Shown piece after piece: positions 41,768 through 50,382 of a DNA stretch of 64,000 nt. The stretch covers positions 124,001 to 188,000 of the forward strand of contig CAVPFC010000040.1 of assembly GCA_963703605.1 (NCBI GenBank), written 5' to 3'. Numbering within the stretch: position 1 is the first letter of the stretch; each line of letters starts with the position of its first letter. The position numbers were made by a program, and so were the translations under genes. Source of the DNA: DASXKD01 sp963703605 (lineage in GTDB: Bacteria > Actinomycetota > Actinomycetes > Streptosporangiales > Streptosporangiaceae). The notes below the pieces were generated by a model. The model made no database searches and was not told the DNA's origin. It worked only from the letters and a program-made list of their open reading frames with translations.

Positions 41768-42892
41768 TCAGCGACGAGGCGGAGCGCTGGGGGTGACCAC
41801 GACCTCGACCCGCTGGAACTCCTTGAGGTCCGAGTAGCCCGAGGTCGCCATCGTCCGCCGCAGCGCGCCGACGAGGTTCAGCGAGCCGTCGGCGACCGCC
41901 GACGGGCCGCACAGAATCTGCTCCAGCGTGCCGATCGTGCCGACCTTGACCCGGGCACCGCGCGGCAGGTCCGGGTGGTGTGCCTCGCTGCCCCAGTGGT
42001 AGCCCCGCCCGGGCGCCTGCTCGGCGCGGGCGAACGGGGAGCCGACCATCACCGCGTCCGCCCCGCACGCGAGCGCCTTGGCGATGTCGCCGCTGCGGGT
42101 CATCCCGCCGTCCGCGATCACGTGCACGTACCGGCCGCCGGACTCGTCCAGGTAGTCGCGCCTCGCGGCGGCGACGTCGGCAATCGCGGTGGCCATCGGC
42201 ACCGCCACGCCGAGGACGGCGGCCGTGGTGTGGCCGCTGCCGCCGCCGAACCCGGTCAGCACCCCGGCCGCGCCGGTGCGCATCAGGTGCAGCGCCGCGG
42301 TGTAGGTGGCGCACCCGCCCACGATCACCGGCACGTCGAGCTCGTAGATGAACTGCTTGAGGTTCAGCGGCTCGGCCTGGCCGGACACGTGCTCGGCGGA
42401 AACGGTCGTGCCGCGAATGACGAAGATGTCCACCCCGGCGTCGAGGACGGCCTTGTAGTAGCGGACCGTGCGCTGCGGGGACAGCCGCGCCGCCACGGTG
42501 ACCCCGGCCGCGCGGACCTCCGAGATCCGCAGCCCGATCAGGTCCTCCTTGATCGGCTCGGCGTAGATCTCCTGGAGCCTGCGGGTGGCGTCCTCGTCGC
42601 CGAGCGCGGCCACCTCGGCGAGGATCGGCTCCGGATCCTCATACCGGGTCCACACGCCCTCCAGGTCCAGCACGGCGAGCCCGCCGAGGTTGCCGATCGT
42701 GACGGCGACGGCCGGCGAGACCACGCTGTCCATCGGGGAGACCACCAGCGGCAGGTCGAACCGGTAGGCGTCGATCTGCCAGGCGGTCGACACCTCCTCG
42801 GGATCCCGGGTGCGGCGCGACGGCACGATCCCGATCTCATCCAGGGAGTAGGCGCGGCGGCCGCTCTTGCCCCGCCCGATTTCCACGGTCAT
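41768..42892 (-). CDS. guaB3: GuaB3 family IMP dehydrogenase-related protein
   Basis: 374 residues. It keeps the IMPDH barrel: RRTRDPEEVSTAWQIDAYRF, LVVSPMDSVVSPA, VHVIADGGMTRSGDIAKALA and MVGSPFARA. CBS domains are absent. The catalytic Cys loop GxGSICTTR is replaced by GGGSGHTTAAV, so normal IMP oxidation is unlikely. GuaB3 proteins are conserved in actinobacteria and their reaction has been linked to purine salvage. The ATG overlaps the guaB stop (ATGA), so the pair is translationally coupled. Confidence 0.9.
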   Translation of the reverse strand: MTVEIGRGKSGRRAYSLDEIGIVPSRRTRDPEEVSTAWQIDAYRFDLPLVVSPMDSVVSPAVAVTIGNLGGLAVLDLEGVWTRYEDPEPILAEVAALGDEDATRRLQEIYAEPIKEDLIGLRISEVRAAGVTVAARLSPQRTVRYYKAVLDAGVDIFVIRGTTVSAEHVSGQAEPLNLKQFIYELDVPVIVGGCATYTAALHLMRTGAAGVLTGFGGGSGHTTAAVLGVAVPMATAIADVAAARRDYLDESGGRYVHVIADGGMTRSGDIAKALACGADAVMVGSPFARAEQAPGRGYHWGSEAHHPDLPRGARVKVGTIGTLEQILCGPSAVADGSLNLVGALRRTMATSGYSDLKEFQRVEVVVTPSAPPRR

Positions 42893-44367
42893 CCCATCCG
42901 CCCGCGGTAGTTGGGCGCGTCGGCGGTCATCTGCACGTCGTGCGGGTGGCTCTCGGCCAGCCCGGCCGCCGTGACCTGGATGAATCGCGCCTCCTGCAGC
43001 CCGGCGATGGTCCGCGCACCGCAATAGCCCATGGCCGCCCGCAGCCCGCCGATGAGCTGGGCCGCCACGGCCGCCAGCGGCCCGGCGAACGGTACCTGGC
43101 CCTCGATCCCCTGCGGCACGAGCTGGTCCTCGCGCAGCACGTCGTCCTGGAAGTAACGGTCCTTGGAGTAGGACCGGCCCTTCAGGGCGCCCAGCGAGCC
43201 CATGCCCCGGTACTGCTTGTACGGCTTGCCACCGGCGAACACCATGTCGCCCGGTGCCTCCTCGCAGCCGGCCAGCAGGCTGCCGAGCATCACCGTGTCG
43301 GCCCCGGCCGCGATGGCCTTGGCGATGTCGCCGGAGTGCTGCACGCCGCCGTCGCCGATCACCGGCACGCCCGCCGGCCGGGCCGCCTTGGCGGCCTCGT
43401 AGATCGCGGTGACCTGCGGGACACCCACCCCGGCCACCACCCGGGTGGTACAGATCGAGCCGGGCCCGACCCCGACCTTGATCCCGTCCGCCCCCGCGTC
43501 GATCAGCGCCTGGGCGCCGGCCCTGGTGGCGATGTTGCCGCCGATCACGTCCAGCCGGACGTTGGCCTTGAGCTGCGCCACCATGGCGAGCACCGCTTCG
43601 GCGTGCCCGTGCGAGGTGTCCACGACCAGGAAGTCCACCCCGGCGTCCGCGAGCGCCTGCGCCCGGCGCTTGCCGTCCTCGCCCACGCCGATGGCCGCGC
43701 CGACCATCAGCCGCCCCGCGGGGTCCTTGCTCGCGTTCGGGAACTTCTCGCTCTTGCTGAAGTCCTTCACGGTGATCAGCCCGCGCAGCCGGCCCGTGGC
43801 GTCGACCAGCGGCAGCTTCTCCACCTTGTGCCGCCGCAGCAGATCCAGAGCGTCCTGGCGGCCTACCCCGTCCGGCGCGGTGACCAGCGGCATCGGCGTC
43901 ATGATCGCCGAGACACGCCGTGAATGGTCGGACTCGAACCGGATGTCGCGGTTGGTCACGATGCCCAGCAGGACGCCGCCGGAATCGGTGACCGGCACAC
44001 CGGAGATGCGGTACCGGGCGCACAGCTCCTCTACGTCGGCGACGGTCGCGTCCGGGCCGCAGGTCACCGGGTTGGTGATCATGCCGGCCTCGGACCGCTT
44101 CACCGTGTCGGCCTGCTGTGCCTGCTCCTCGACCGGCAGGTTGCGGTGCAGCACGCCCACGCCGCCCTGCCTGGCCATGGCCACCGCCATCCGCGCCTCG
44201 GTGACCGTGTCCATGGCGGAGGACAGCAGCGGAACCCGCAGTTCGATCCGGCGGCTGAGCCGGGCGCTGGTATCGGCCTCCAACGGGAGGATCTCTGAGC
44301 GGGCCGGCAGGAGCAGCACGTCGTCGAAGGTCAGCGCCTGGGGGGCGAACTTGGCGTCGTCAGTCAT
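42889..44367 (-). CDS. guaB: inosine-5'-monophosphate dehydrogenase
   Basis: 492 residues. FDDVLLLPARSEILP and SSAMDTVTEARMAVAMAR open the barrel. Two CBS domains lie at about 95-210 (MITNPVTCGPDATVADV and VSAIMTPMPLVTAPDGV). The catalytic cysteine is in GVGPGSICTTRVVAG, followed by the flap and the MGYCGA region. It converts IMP to XMP with NAD+, the committed step to guanine nucleotides. GGAAGGTG precedes the ATG at 44367. It heads a guaB-guaB3 pair. Confidence 0.96.
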   Translation of the reverse strand: MTDDAKFAPQALTFDDVLLLPARSEILPLEADTSARLSRRIELRVPLLSSAMDTVTEARMAVAMARQGGVGVLHRNLPVEEQAQQADTVKRSEAGMITNPVTCGPDATVADVEELCARYRISGVPVTDSGGVLLGIVTNRDIRFESDHSRRVSAIMTPMPLVTAPDGVGRQDALDLLRRHKVEKLPLVDATGRLRGLITVKDFSKSEKFPNASKDPAGRLMVGAAIGVGEDGKRRAQALADAGVDFLVVDTSHGHAEAVLAMVAQLKANVRLDVIGGNIATRAGAQALIDAGADGIKVGVGPGSICTTRVVAGVGVPQVTAIYEAAKAARPAGVPVIGDGGVQHSGDIAKAIAAGADTVMLGSLLAGCEEAPGDMVFAGGKPYKQYRGMGSLGALKGRSYSKDRYFQDDVLREDQLVPQGIEGQVPFAGPLAAVAAQLIGGLRAAMGYCGARTIAGLQEARFIQVTAAGLAESHPHDVQMTADAPNYRGRMG

Positions 44368-44517
44368 GGCACCTTCCGCGTCGCAGCCGGAATCCACACA
44401 GTCTAGGCCCGCGCCCGGCTACCGGCCGGCCACCGGCGCGGCGATCATCGCCGCGGTGCGCGCCACCGCTACGCAGGACAACACCGCTCCCCCGGCGGAC
44501 AGCCGCCCCGGTCATTC

Positions 44518-44540
44518 GTGATCGTTGTGGCAACGATCAC
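44518..44540. terminator. hairpin between guaB and the sensor kinase gene
   Basis: GTGATCGTTG pairs perfectly with CAACGATCAC around TGG. It lies downstream of the kinase stop (44575) and is followed by TTT on the plus strand. Its outline resembles the tandem hairpins at 14.55 kb. The rest of the 207-base gap shows no gene. Confidence 0.65.
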
Positions 44541-44574
44541 TTTCCCCGCCGCGCGGCGGTGGGCCGACGATGAT

Positions 44575-45903
44575 TCATAACGGCTGCCGCCCGGCCGGCC
44601 TGCTGCCGAGCACGCCCGGCCCTGCGGGGTGCCCGGGGCGGGATGCCGGGGGCGGGGCGCCGGGTCGGGGCGGCGGGGGCGGGGGCGGCGCCGTACCGCC
44701 TGGGGGCTTGAGCGCCTGTCCCGGGGTCCTGCGCGCAACTGGCTGCGCGGTCGCCGCGGCGGGCAGCGTGATCTGCACGTCGAGCCCGCCGTCCGGCCTG
44801 GCGTGGGCCTCGGCGTGGCCGCCGTGCGCGTTGGCCACCGATGCGACGATCGACAGGCCGAGGCCGGAACCTGGCCGGTTGCCGGTCCGGCCGGACAGAC
44901 GGCGGAACGGCTCGAACAGCCCGGTCACCTGGTCGGAAGGGATGTGCTCGCCGCCGTTGGTGACGGTCAGCTCGGCGACGCCTGTCCCGCTCTTGGTGCT
45001 GGCCAGCACCCAGCCGCCGGTCACGTTGTGCTTGACGGCGTTGTCGATGAGGTTGCTGACCAGCCGTTCCAGCAGTATCCGGTCCCCGGTGACCTGCGCG
45101 TCCTCCAGCGCTGTGCCGATCTGGATCTGCCGGGCCACGGCGGCCGGGCCGATCAGGTCGATGGCGTCCTCGACCGCGGTGGGCAGGTCGACGAGCTCGG
45201 CGGGGCCCGGTCCGCGGTCGGAGCGGGCCAGGGTGAGCAGCGCCTCGATCAGTTCCTCGGACTTGTCCACGGCGGCGCCGATCGCGGCCAGCACCGGCTC
45301 CAGCTGCGCGCCGGAGACGGCCGGCCTGGCCATGGTGACGTCGATCAGCGTGCGCATCTCGGTCAGCGGCGTGCGCAGCTCGTGGGACGCGTTGGCCACG
45401 AACCGGCGCTGGCTGGCGAACGCCGCCTCCAGCCGGGCGAGCATCGCGTCGAAGGTGTCGGCCAGTTCCTTCAGCTCATCGGGCGGCCCGGCAAGTGCCA
45501 GCCGCTGGCCCAGGTTCTCCTGGGAGGCGGCCTGCGCCGCCGTGGTGACGGCGGTCAGCGGCCGCAGCACGCGGCGGCTGACCGCCCAGCCGAGCCCGGC
45601 CGCCAGCAAGGTGCCCAGGCCCAGCCCGGCTAGTGTGAACTCCAGGAAAGCGCGGCGGCGGCTGGCGGCGATCATGTTGATGATCTGCGGGTTGTTCGCG
45701 TCGTAGAAGTACGTCACCTTGCCTTGGCGAAAGGAGACCTCGGCCCGCGGGCCGGGCGGAATCACCCTGACGTAGCCGACCTGGGTGTAGGCGGCGCCGA
45801 TCAAGATGGCGCCGGGCACGAGGAACAGCCCTGCGCAGGCGATCACTATCCGCGCCCGGATACTGCCGCGCCACGGCCTGAGCGCGGCTGGCCTGACCCT
45901 CAT
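44575..45903 (-). CDS. two-component sensor histidine kinase
   Basis: 442 residues. Membrane helices at about 17-39 and 87-108 flank a short extracytoplasmic loop, followed by HAMP (108-160). The HisKA motif FVANASHELRTPLTEMR has His174. The ATPase domain carries NLIDNAVKHN and GSGLGLSIV. A 45-residue Pro/Gly-rich C-terminal tail is unusual. The signal is unknown. The ATG overlaps the stop of the response regulator gene (ATGA). The divergent ABC exporter operon is the probable target. Confidence 0.92.
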   Translation of the reverse strand: MRVRPAALRPWRGSIRARIVIACAGLFLVPGAILIGAAYTQVGYVRVIPPGPRAEVSFRQGKVTYFYDANNPQIINMIAASRRRAFLEFTLAGLGLGTLLAAGLGWAVSRRVLRPLTAVTTAAQAASQENLGQRLALAGPPDELKELADTFDAMLARLEAAFASQRRFVANASHELRTPLTEMRTLIDVTMARPAVSGAQLEPVLAAIGAAVDKSEELIEALLTLARSDRGPGPAELVDLPTAVEDAIDLIGPAAVARQIQIGTALEDAQVTGDRILLERLVSNLIDNAVKHNVTGGWVLASTKSGTGVAELTVTNGGEHIPSDQVTGLFEPFRRLSGRTGNRPGSGLGLSIVASVANAHGGHAEAHARPDGGLDVQITLPAAATAQPVARRTPGQALKPPGGTAPPPPPPPRPGAPPPASRPGHPAGPGVLGSRPAGRQPL

Positions 45904-46553
45904 GGCAGCCGGTACCCGCCGCCGATGACCGTCTCTATCAGCGGCGGCTCGCCGAGCTTGCGCCGCAGCCGCATCACGGTCACCGCGACAGCGTTGGTGA
46001 ACGGGTCGGCGTATTCGTCCCACACCCGTTCCAGCAGCTGCTCGGCGCTGATCACCGCGCCGTCGGCCGACATCAGCACCTCCAGCACGCCGAGTTCTTT
46101 GCGGTTCAGCGGCACCAGCTGCCCATTTCTGCTGGCCCGCCGCCGGGGCCGGTCCAGCGCCAGCTCACCGCGGCGCAACACCGGCGGGGCCGCCGGCGCC
46201 CGGCGGCTGAGCGCGCCGACCCGCGCGACCAGCTCCGGGAAGTGGAACGGCTTGGCCAGGTAGTCATCCGCGCCGAGATTCAGCCCATCGACCCGGTCGC
46301 CGGGCTCACCGGCCGCGGTCAGCATCAGGATCCGGGCACCGCCCGGGCGGCCGGCCAGCCGTGCGCAGACATCGTCTCCGTGCACCACCGGCAGATCGCG
46401 GTCGAGCACTATGACGTCATAGGACCAGAGCTCGGCCTTGTCCAGCCCGGCCGCGCCGTCACCGGCCACATCCACGGCGATTCCCTGGTCACGCAGGCCG
46501 TCGGCGATGGCCTGGGCCACCACCTCGTTGTCCTCCACGACCAGCACGCGCAT
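45900..46553 (-). CDS. OmpR/PhoB family response regulator
   Basis: 217 residues. MRVLVVEDNEVVAQAIADGL opens the receiver; Asp51 in DVIVLDRDLP is the phosphorylation site, with LTAAG and LAKPF further on. The winged-helix domain ends in NAVAVTVMRLRRKLGEPPLIETVIGGGYRLP (key core VMRLRRKLG). GGAGGA sits right before the ATG. It would act on the shared region with the ABC operon, which contains two TTAA-N7-WTAWC sites. Confidence 0.93.
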   Translation of the reverse strand: MRVLVVEDNEVVAQAIADGLRDQGIAVDVAGDGAAGLDKAELWSYDVIVLDRDLPVVHGDDVCARLAGRPGGARILMLTAAGEPGDRVDGLNLGADDYLAKPFHFPELVARVGALSRRAPAAPPVLRRGELALDRPRRRASRNGQLVPLNRKELGVLEVLMSADGAVISAEQLLERVWDEYADPFTNAVAVTVMRLRRKLGEPPLIETVIGGGYRLP

Positions 46554-46576
46554 TCCTCCATGATGCCCGCTCACTC

Positions 46577-46643
46577 TTAACACCCCGATAACTCGGCCCG
46601 CCCGGCCAGGGGGCGGCCCGCCGGGCGTTAAGGCAGTGTTATC
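46577..46643. promoter_or_regulatory. paired OmpR-type binding-site candidates
   Basis: TTAACACCCCGATAAC (46577-46592) and TTAAGGCAGTGTTATC (46628-46643) are direct repeats of the form TTAA-N7-WTAWC, 51 bases apart (about five helical turns). They lie in the 147-base gap between the regulator gene and the divergent ABC operon. Confidence 0.5.
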
Positions 46644-46700
46644 GGCCGGTCATTACCGTCGGGCGCCATGACTACGAGTCCGTGTCCCAAGGAGGACCTC

Positions 46701-47447
46701 ATGAACGTCGAGATCAGCGGGGTGACCCGCCGGTTCGGCCGGAACCTTGCCGTGGCCGGGGTGGACGTGGCGACCGGCCCGGGGGTGTTCGGGCTGCTGG
46801 GCCCGAACGGCGCGGGCAAGACCACGCTGCTGCGGATGATGGCCACCGTGATTGCCCCGTCCGCGGGGACGCTGCGGCTGCTCGGCCGCGACCCGGGCAG
46901 CTACGGGCCGCGGCGGGAGATCCGGCGCAGGCTCGGGTACCTGCCGCAGAACCTCGGCTACTACCCGTCGTTCACCGTGGTGGAGTTCGTCGAGTACTTC
47001 GCGCTGCTGAAGGAGATGCCGCCGGCCCGGATCCCCACCGCCGTGGCGGCCGCGGTCGAGCGCGTGGATCTCGGCGGCAAGGCCAGGGCGAAGCTGCGCA
47101 CCTTGTCCGGCGGGATGCTGCGCCGGGTCGGGATCGCCCAGGCGATCGTCAACGAGCCCGACCTGCTGCTGCTCGACGAGCCGACCGCGGGGCTGGACCC
47201 CGAGCAGCGGGTCGCGTTCCGCGCCCTGGTGCGCGACCTGGGTCAGCGTGGCACCGTGGTGGTCTCCACCCACCTGGTCGAGGACATCGGCGCCGCGTGC
47301 ACCGAGGTCGCGCTGATGGACGCCGGGAGGATCGTCTTCCATGGCACCCCGGCGGAGCTGACCGCCCGCGGCGAGGGCGCCGTCACGGCGGGCGACGCCC
47401 CGCTGGAACGCGGCTACAGCGCCATCCTCGCGGAGGCGCGGTCATGA
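46701..47447 (+). CDS. ABC transporter ATP-binding protein
   Basis: 248 residues. LLGPNGAGKTTLLRMM is Walker A, YLPQNLGYYPSFTV the Q-loop, TLSGGMLRRVGIAQAI the signature and LLLLDEPTAGLDPEQ Walker B, with STHLVED as the H-loop. I start at ATG 46701 because AAGGAGG lies eight bases upstream; an ATG 33 bases earlier has none. It is the first gene of a three-gene operon, each pair overlapping by four bases, divergent from a two-component system. Export of a toxic compound or lipid is likely. Confidence 0.92.
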   Translation: MNVEISGVTRRFGRNLAVAGVDVATGPGVFGLLGPNGAGKTTLLRMMATVIAPSAGTLRLLGRDPGSYGPRREIRRRLGYLPQNLGYYPSFTVVEFVEYFALLKEMPPARIPTAVAAAVERVDLGGKARAKLRTLSGGMLRRVGIAQAIVNEPDLLLLDEPTAGLDPEQRVAFRALVRDLGQRGTVVVSTHLVEDIGAACTEVALMDAGRIVFHGTPAELTARGEGAVTAGDAPLERGYSAILAEARS

Positions 47448-48994
47448 CCGCCGCCGGCCTCTCGCTCAGGCCCGGACGGGCCACGGCCCGGCGCATGGCC
47501 GCCCTGGCGGCCGCTGGGCGGATGCTGCGCCTGGAGCTGAAGCGGAACGCGGTGCCGTACGTGCTGCCGCTGCTGGCGGTGGTGTTCTACTTCGACACGG
47601 TCCGCACGGCGGCCGGGTTCCCGCCCATCTGGTCCCTGCGCGCATCGGTCATCGGCGACCACATGCTGTTCGAGTTCAGCGCGTTCGCTGGCGGGCTGGC
47701 CGCCTGGGCGGGCTCGCGGGAACGCCGCCGCAAGACCCTCGACCTGGCCGCGACCACGCCCCGCGCGGTGTGGGCGCGGCTGAGTGTCACCCTGGCGGGG
47801 ACGCTGTGCTGGCTGCTGCTCGCGTTCCTGGCCGGGGTCGCCGTGATCTACATCCAGACCGGGTTGCAGGCGACCTGGGGCGGGCCCCCGCTGTGGCCGG
47901 TGTTCGTCGGCGCGGCCGGCGTGATCGCGGTGACGGTGATCGGGTTCACCTGCGGGGTTGTCTTCCCCGGGCGGTTCACCGCGCCGCTGGTCGCGATCGG
48001 CGTGCTCGTCCTTTACCGGACCGGGTTGCGCGAGGCACTCGGCGTCACGCCGTCGTCGGGCACGTATGCGCTGCTGTCGCCGGCCAACGCCGCACCCTCC
48101 GTTGACGTGGGCGTCTATTACCACGTCGCGCCGGATGTGTCGATTACGCAGGTCATGTTCATGGGCGGCATCGCGATCGGGCTGCTGGGCGTGCTCGGCC
48201 TGGTGGCGGCGCTGCGTCAGCCGGCATCGGCCGGCCGCCGTATGTCGCCGCGCGCCTTGCTGGCACGCCGTGACGACTGGCTGCTCCGCCCGGTCGCGGT
48301 CATCCTGGTCGCGTGCGGCGTGGCGGCGTCCTGGACCGCGTTCGCGCTGGCCGGGACCGCGAAACCGGACCCGGTTGGCGGGTGGGAGATCCCGGCGCTG
48401 CACTCCGCGGCCAGCGATCAGCCGGTTCCTGTCGCCCAGGACTGCTTGGCCGGGTCGGCGCTCCAGGTGTGTGTCCACCCGGCGTTCAGCTCCTACCTCG
48501 GCGGCGTGGCCGCGGCGCTCGGCCCGGTGGCCGCCGAGATCGCCGGCCTGCCCGGCGCGCCGGCCCGCGCCGAGGAAGTGGCCAGCGAAAGCGGCGGGAA
48601 GACCGTTATGAGCGGCATCTCAGGCAGTCCGCCCGTGTTCGAGTTCACCGCGGAGCGGGTGGGGACCATGTTCGGCCAGTTCTTCGGCATACCTGACGCG
48701 GTGGCGTGGCGCGAGGGGTTCCAGCAAGGGCTGGTCGACGCGTTCCTCGCCAAGCCGTCGCAACCTGCCGCGGGCGCTGCCCCGGCGCCGCTCGGGGCGG
48801 CGCAGCAGGCGGTGCAGGACGCGTTGCTGGCCGCGGTTGGATCGCCGCCGTTCCCGGCCACCGGCGCGCCTGCTGGCGTCCCCGCCGCCGCGCACCGGTT
48901 CGCGATACTGTCCGCCAGCGCGCGGCACGCCTGGCTGGCGGCACACCTGGCCGCCCTGCGGGCCGGCACGATCACGCTCGCGCAAATCCCATGA
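47444..48994 (+). CDS. ABC transporter permease with extracytoplasmic domain
   Basis: 516 residues. About six membrane helices fill residues 25-270, then a helix at about 285-305 leads to a ~200-residue extracytoplasmic domain beginning PDPVGGWEIPALHS with two cysteines (QDCLAGSALQVCVHP). That domain is Ala/Pro-rich and I do not recognise it. The start overlaps the ATPase stop by four bases. It is probably the membrane partner of the ATPase, and the outer domain may bind substrate or the sensor kinase. Confidence 0.82.
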   Translation: MTAAGLSLRPGRATARRMAALAAAGRMLRLELKRNAVPYVLPLLAVVFYFDTVRTAAGFPPIWSLRASVIGDHMLFEFSAFAGGLAAWAGSRERRRKTLDLAATTPRAVWARLSVTLAGTLCWLLLAFLAGVAVIYIQTGLQATWGGPPLWPVFVGAAGVIAVTVIGFTCGVVFPGRFTAPLVAIGVLVLYRTGLREALGVTPSSGTYALLSPANAAPSVDVGVYYHVAPDVSITQVMFMGGIAIGLLGVLGLVAALRQPASAGRRMSPRALLARRDDWLLRPVAVILVACGVAASWTAFALAGTAKPDPVGGWEIPALHSAASDQPVPVAQDCLAGSALQVCVHPAFSSYLGGVAAALGPVAAEIAGLPGAPARAEEVASESGGKTVMSGISGSPPVFEFTAERVGTMFGQFFGIPDAVAWREGFQQGLVDAFLAKPSQPAAGAAPAPLGAAQQAVQDALLAAVGSPPFPATGAPAGVPAAAHRFAILSASARHAWLAAHLAALRAGTITLAQIP

Positions 48995-49656
48995 TCGCCG
49001 CCGGGGTGATGAAGCTTCCGGCCACCCCGGCCGGGACGGCGCGCCGGATCCCCGCGGGCGTCCGGCTGGCCTGGCTTCACCTGTGTTCCCGCCAGGTCCC
49101 CGCCGGGGTCCTCGCGCTCCTCGTGTGCGGCGGCGTGCTGCGCGCGGCGCTGCAGTGGCATTGGGCGTTCAACTCCGGCCCGTACGCGCAGCAAATCCCG
49201 ATGATCATCGAGGCGGGCGCGGCGGCGGTGATCGCGGTGACGGCGCACAGCCCGTTCGGCGAAACGGAACGGGCCACCGGCCGCTGGCTGCCGTACCTGC
49301 GCCTGTTCGCCGCGGCCGGGATGTGCGGGCTGGCAATCGCGCTGCTGCAGCTGGGCGCCACCGGCGAGAGCCTCAACGAGGGCTTCCTGGTGCTGTCCAG
49401 GAACGTCATCGGGATCACCGGCATCGGGCTGCTGTGCTCGCTGGCCACCGGCGGCCTGCTCGCCTGGACGCTCCCGATGGGATACCTGGCGTTCTGCCAG
49501 TACGCCCTGCTCGAAGCCTGGACCGCCCCGTGGGCCTGGCCGGTCCGCCCGCCCGCCGACCACGGCGCCTGGATCTGGGCCTGCGCGGTCTTCGCGGCCG
49601 GCCTGCTCCTGTTCACCATCCGCGGCCCCCGTACCCGCCTGAGCGACGACAGCTAG
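48991..49656 (+). CDS. polytopic membrane protein of the ABC operon
   Basis: 221 residues with about six hydrophobic segments. HSPFGETERATGRWLPYLRLFAAA is a cytoplasmic loop of the sort seen in ABC-2-type subunits. The ATG overlaps the previous stop (ATGA), so it is likely a second permease subunit. There is no recognisable enzyme motif. The operon ends here, 33 bases before the convergent anti-sigma gene. Confidence 0.78.
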   Translation: MIAAGVMKLPATPAGTARRIPAGVRLAWLHLCSRQVPAGVLALLVCGGVLRAALQWHWAFNSGPYAQQIPMIIEAGAAAVIAVTAHSPFGETERATGRWLPYLRLFAAAGMCGLAIALLQLGATGESLNEGFLVLSRNVIGITGIGLLCSLATGGLLAWTLPMGYLAFCQYALLEAWTAPWAWPVRPPADHGAWIWACAVFAAGLLLFTIRGPRTRLSDDS

Positions 49657-49689
49657 CCGGCGGGCTTGGCAGCGGGCGGGCCGGCGGGC

Positions 49690-50295
49690 TTAGAAGCGGC
49701 CGGGGCGGCCTGGTCTGATGCGGCCGCGGGACCGGTCCCAGCCGCGCGCCCCGGTCAGGCGGGTGAGCATGGCGACGATCACGAGCCCGGCGGCCGCCGC
49801 CAGGGCCGCGGCCATGGCGATCGCCGCCGCCGCGGCCGCCGCGGCGCTCCCCGGGTGCCTGGCACCCATCCGGCCCGGCCGGCCGGCCCGGTGATCCGGC
49901 CAGCGCCCGGATCCGGCCCGCCGGTCATATCCGGCCCGGCCGATATATCCGGTCCGGCGAGCATGCCCGGGCTGGCGCGCGGCCCCGGTCACCGGGCGGG
50001 ATGCGGCCCGGCACGGGGCGGCGTCCACGTCGGCCGCGAGGCCGCTCAGCATGGCCACCACCGGATCCCGTCGCGCGCGCCGGCTCGGCCGCCGCCGGCT
50101 GGCGAGCATCTCGATGATCGCGTCCGAGCGCCGGATCGCGCCCAGGTCGGCGGCCGGGCCATGGCCGGCCTCCTGCTCGGGACCTGCGGCCAGCCCAGCA
50201 CCGGCGGCGGCCGGCTGCGGCCGGCGATTCGGCGGCCGGCCCGGCGCCGGAAAACTGCCCGTGGCCGACCACCGGGCCGTCGGCTCCCGGGACAC
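49690..50295 (-). CDS. anti-sigma factor of the RsdA type (anti-SigD), start uncertain
   Basis: 201 residues from GTG 50295. ADLGAIRRSDAIIEMLASRR near the middle matches the short SigD-binding helix of RsdA proteins, and a single membrane helix (AIAMAAALAAAAGLVIVAML) lies near the C terminus. It should hold the ECF sigma factor of the next gene at the membrane. A GTG at 50386 overlaps the sigma stop (GTGA) in another frame and reads MIEGREPEAPSVTPDTG; a single extra base near 50215 would join the two frames into a longer N terminus. I cannot decide between these. Confidence 0.68.
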   Translation of the reverse strand: MSREPTARWSATGSFPAPGRPPNRRPQPAAAGAGLAAGPEQEAGHGPAADLGAIRRSDAIIEMLASRRRPSRRARRDPVVAMLSGLAADVDAAPCRAASRPVTGAARQPGHARRTGYIGRAGYDRRAGSGRWPDHRAGRPGRMGARHPGSAAAAAAAAIAMAAALAAAAGLVIVAMLTRLTGARGWDRSRGRIRPGRPGRF

Positions 50296-50382
50296 CGCCC
50301 CCGGCCGGCACGTGGGTACCGAAACGCGACACCGGCCCCGTATCAGGTGTCACGCTGGGCGCCTCGGGTTCGCGCCCCTCGA

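Noticed and set aside
42889..44023. Fusion of guaB3 with a long upstream open frame
   Set aside because: The upstream part is an out-of-frame reading of guaB. The ATG at 42892 with ATGA overlap and the family start MTVEIGRGKSGRR define the gene.
44575..44720. Pro/Gly-rich C-terminal tail of the sensor kinase as a separate gene or frameshift product
   Set aside because: The frame is continuous with the ATPase domain and the third-position GC pattern does not break; it is treated as an unusual tail.
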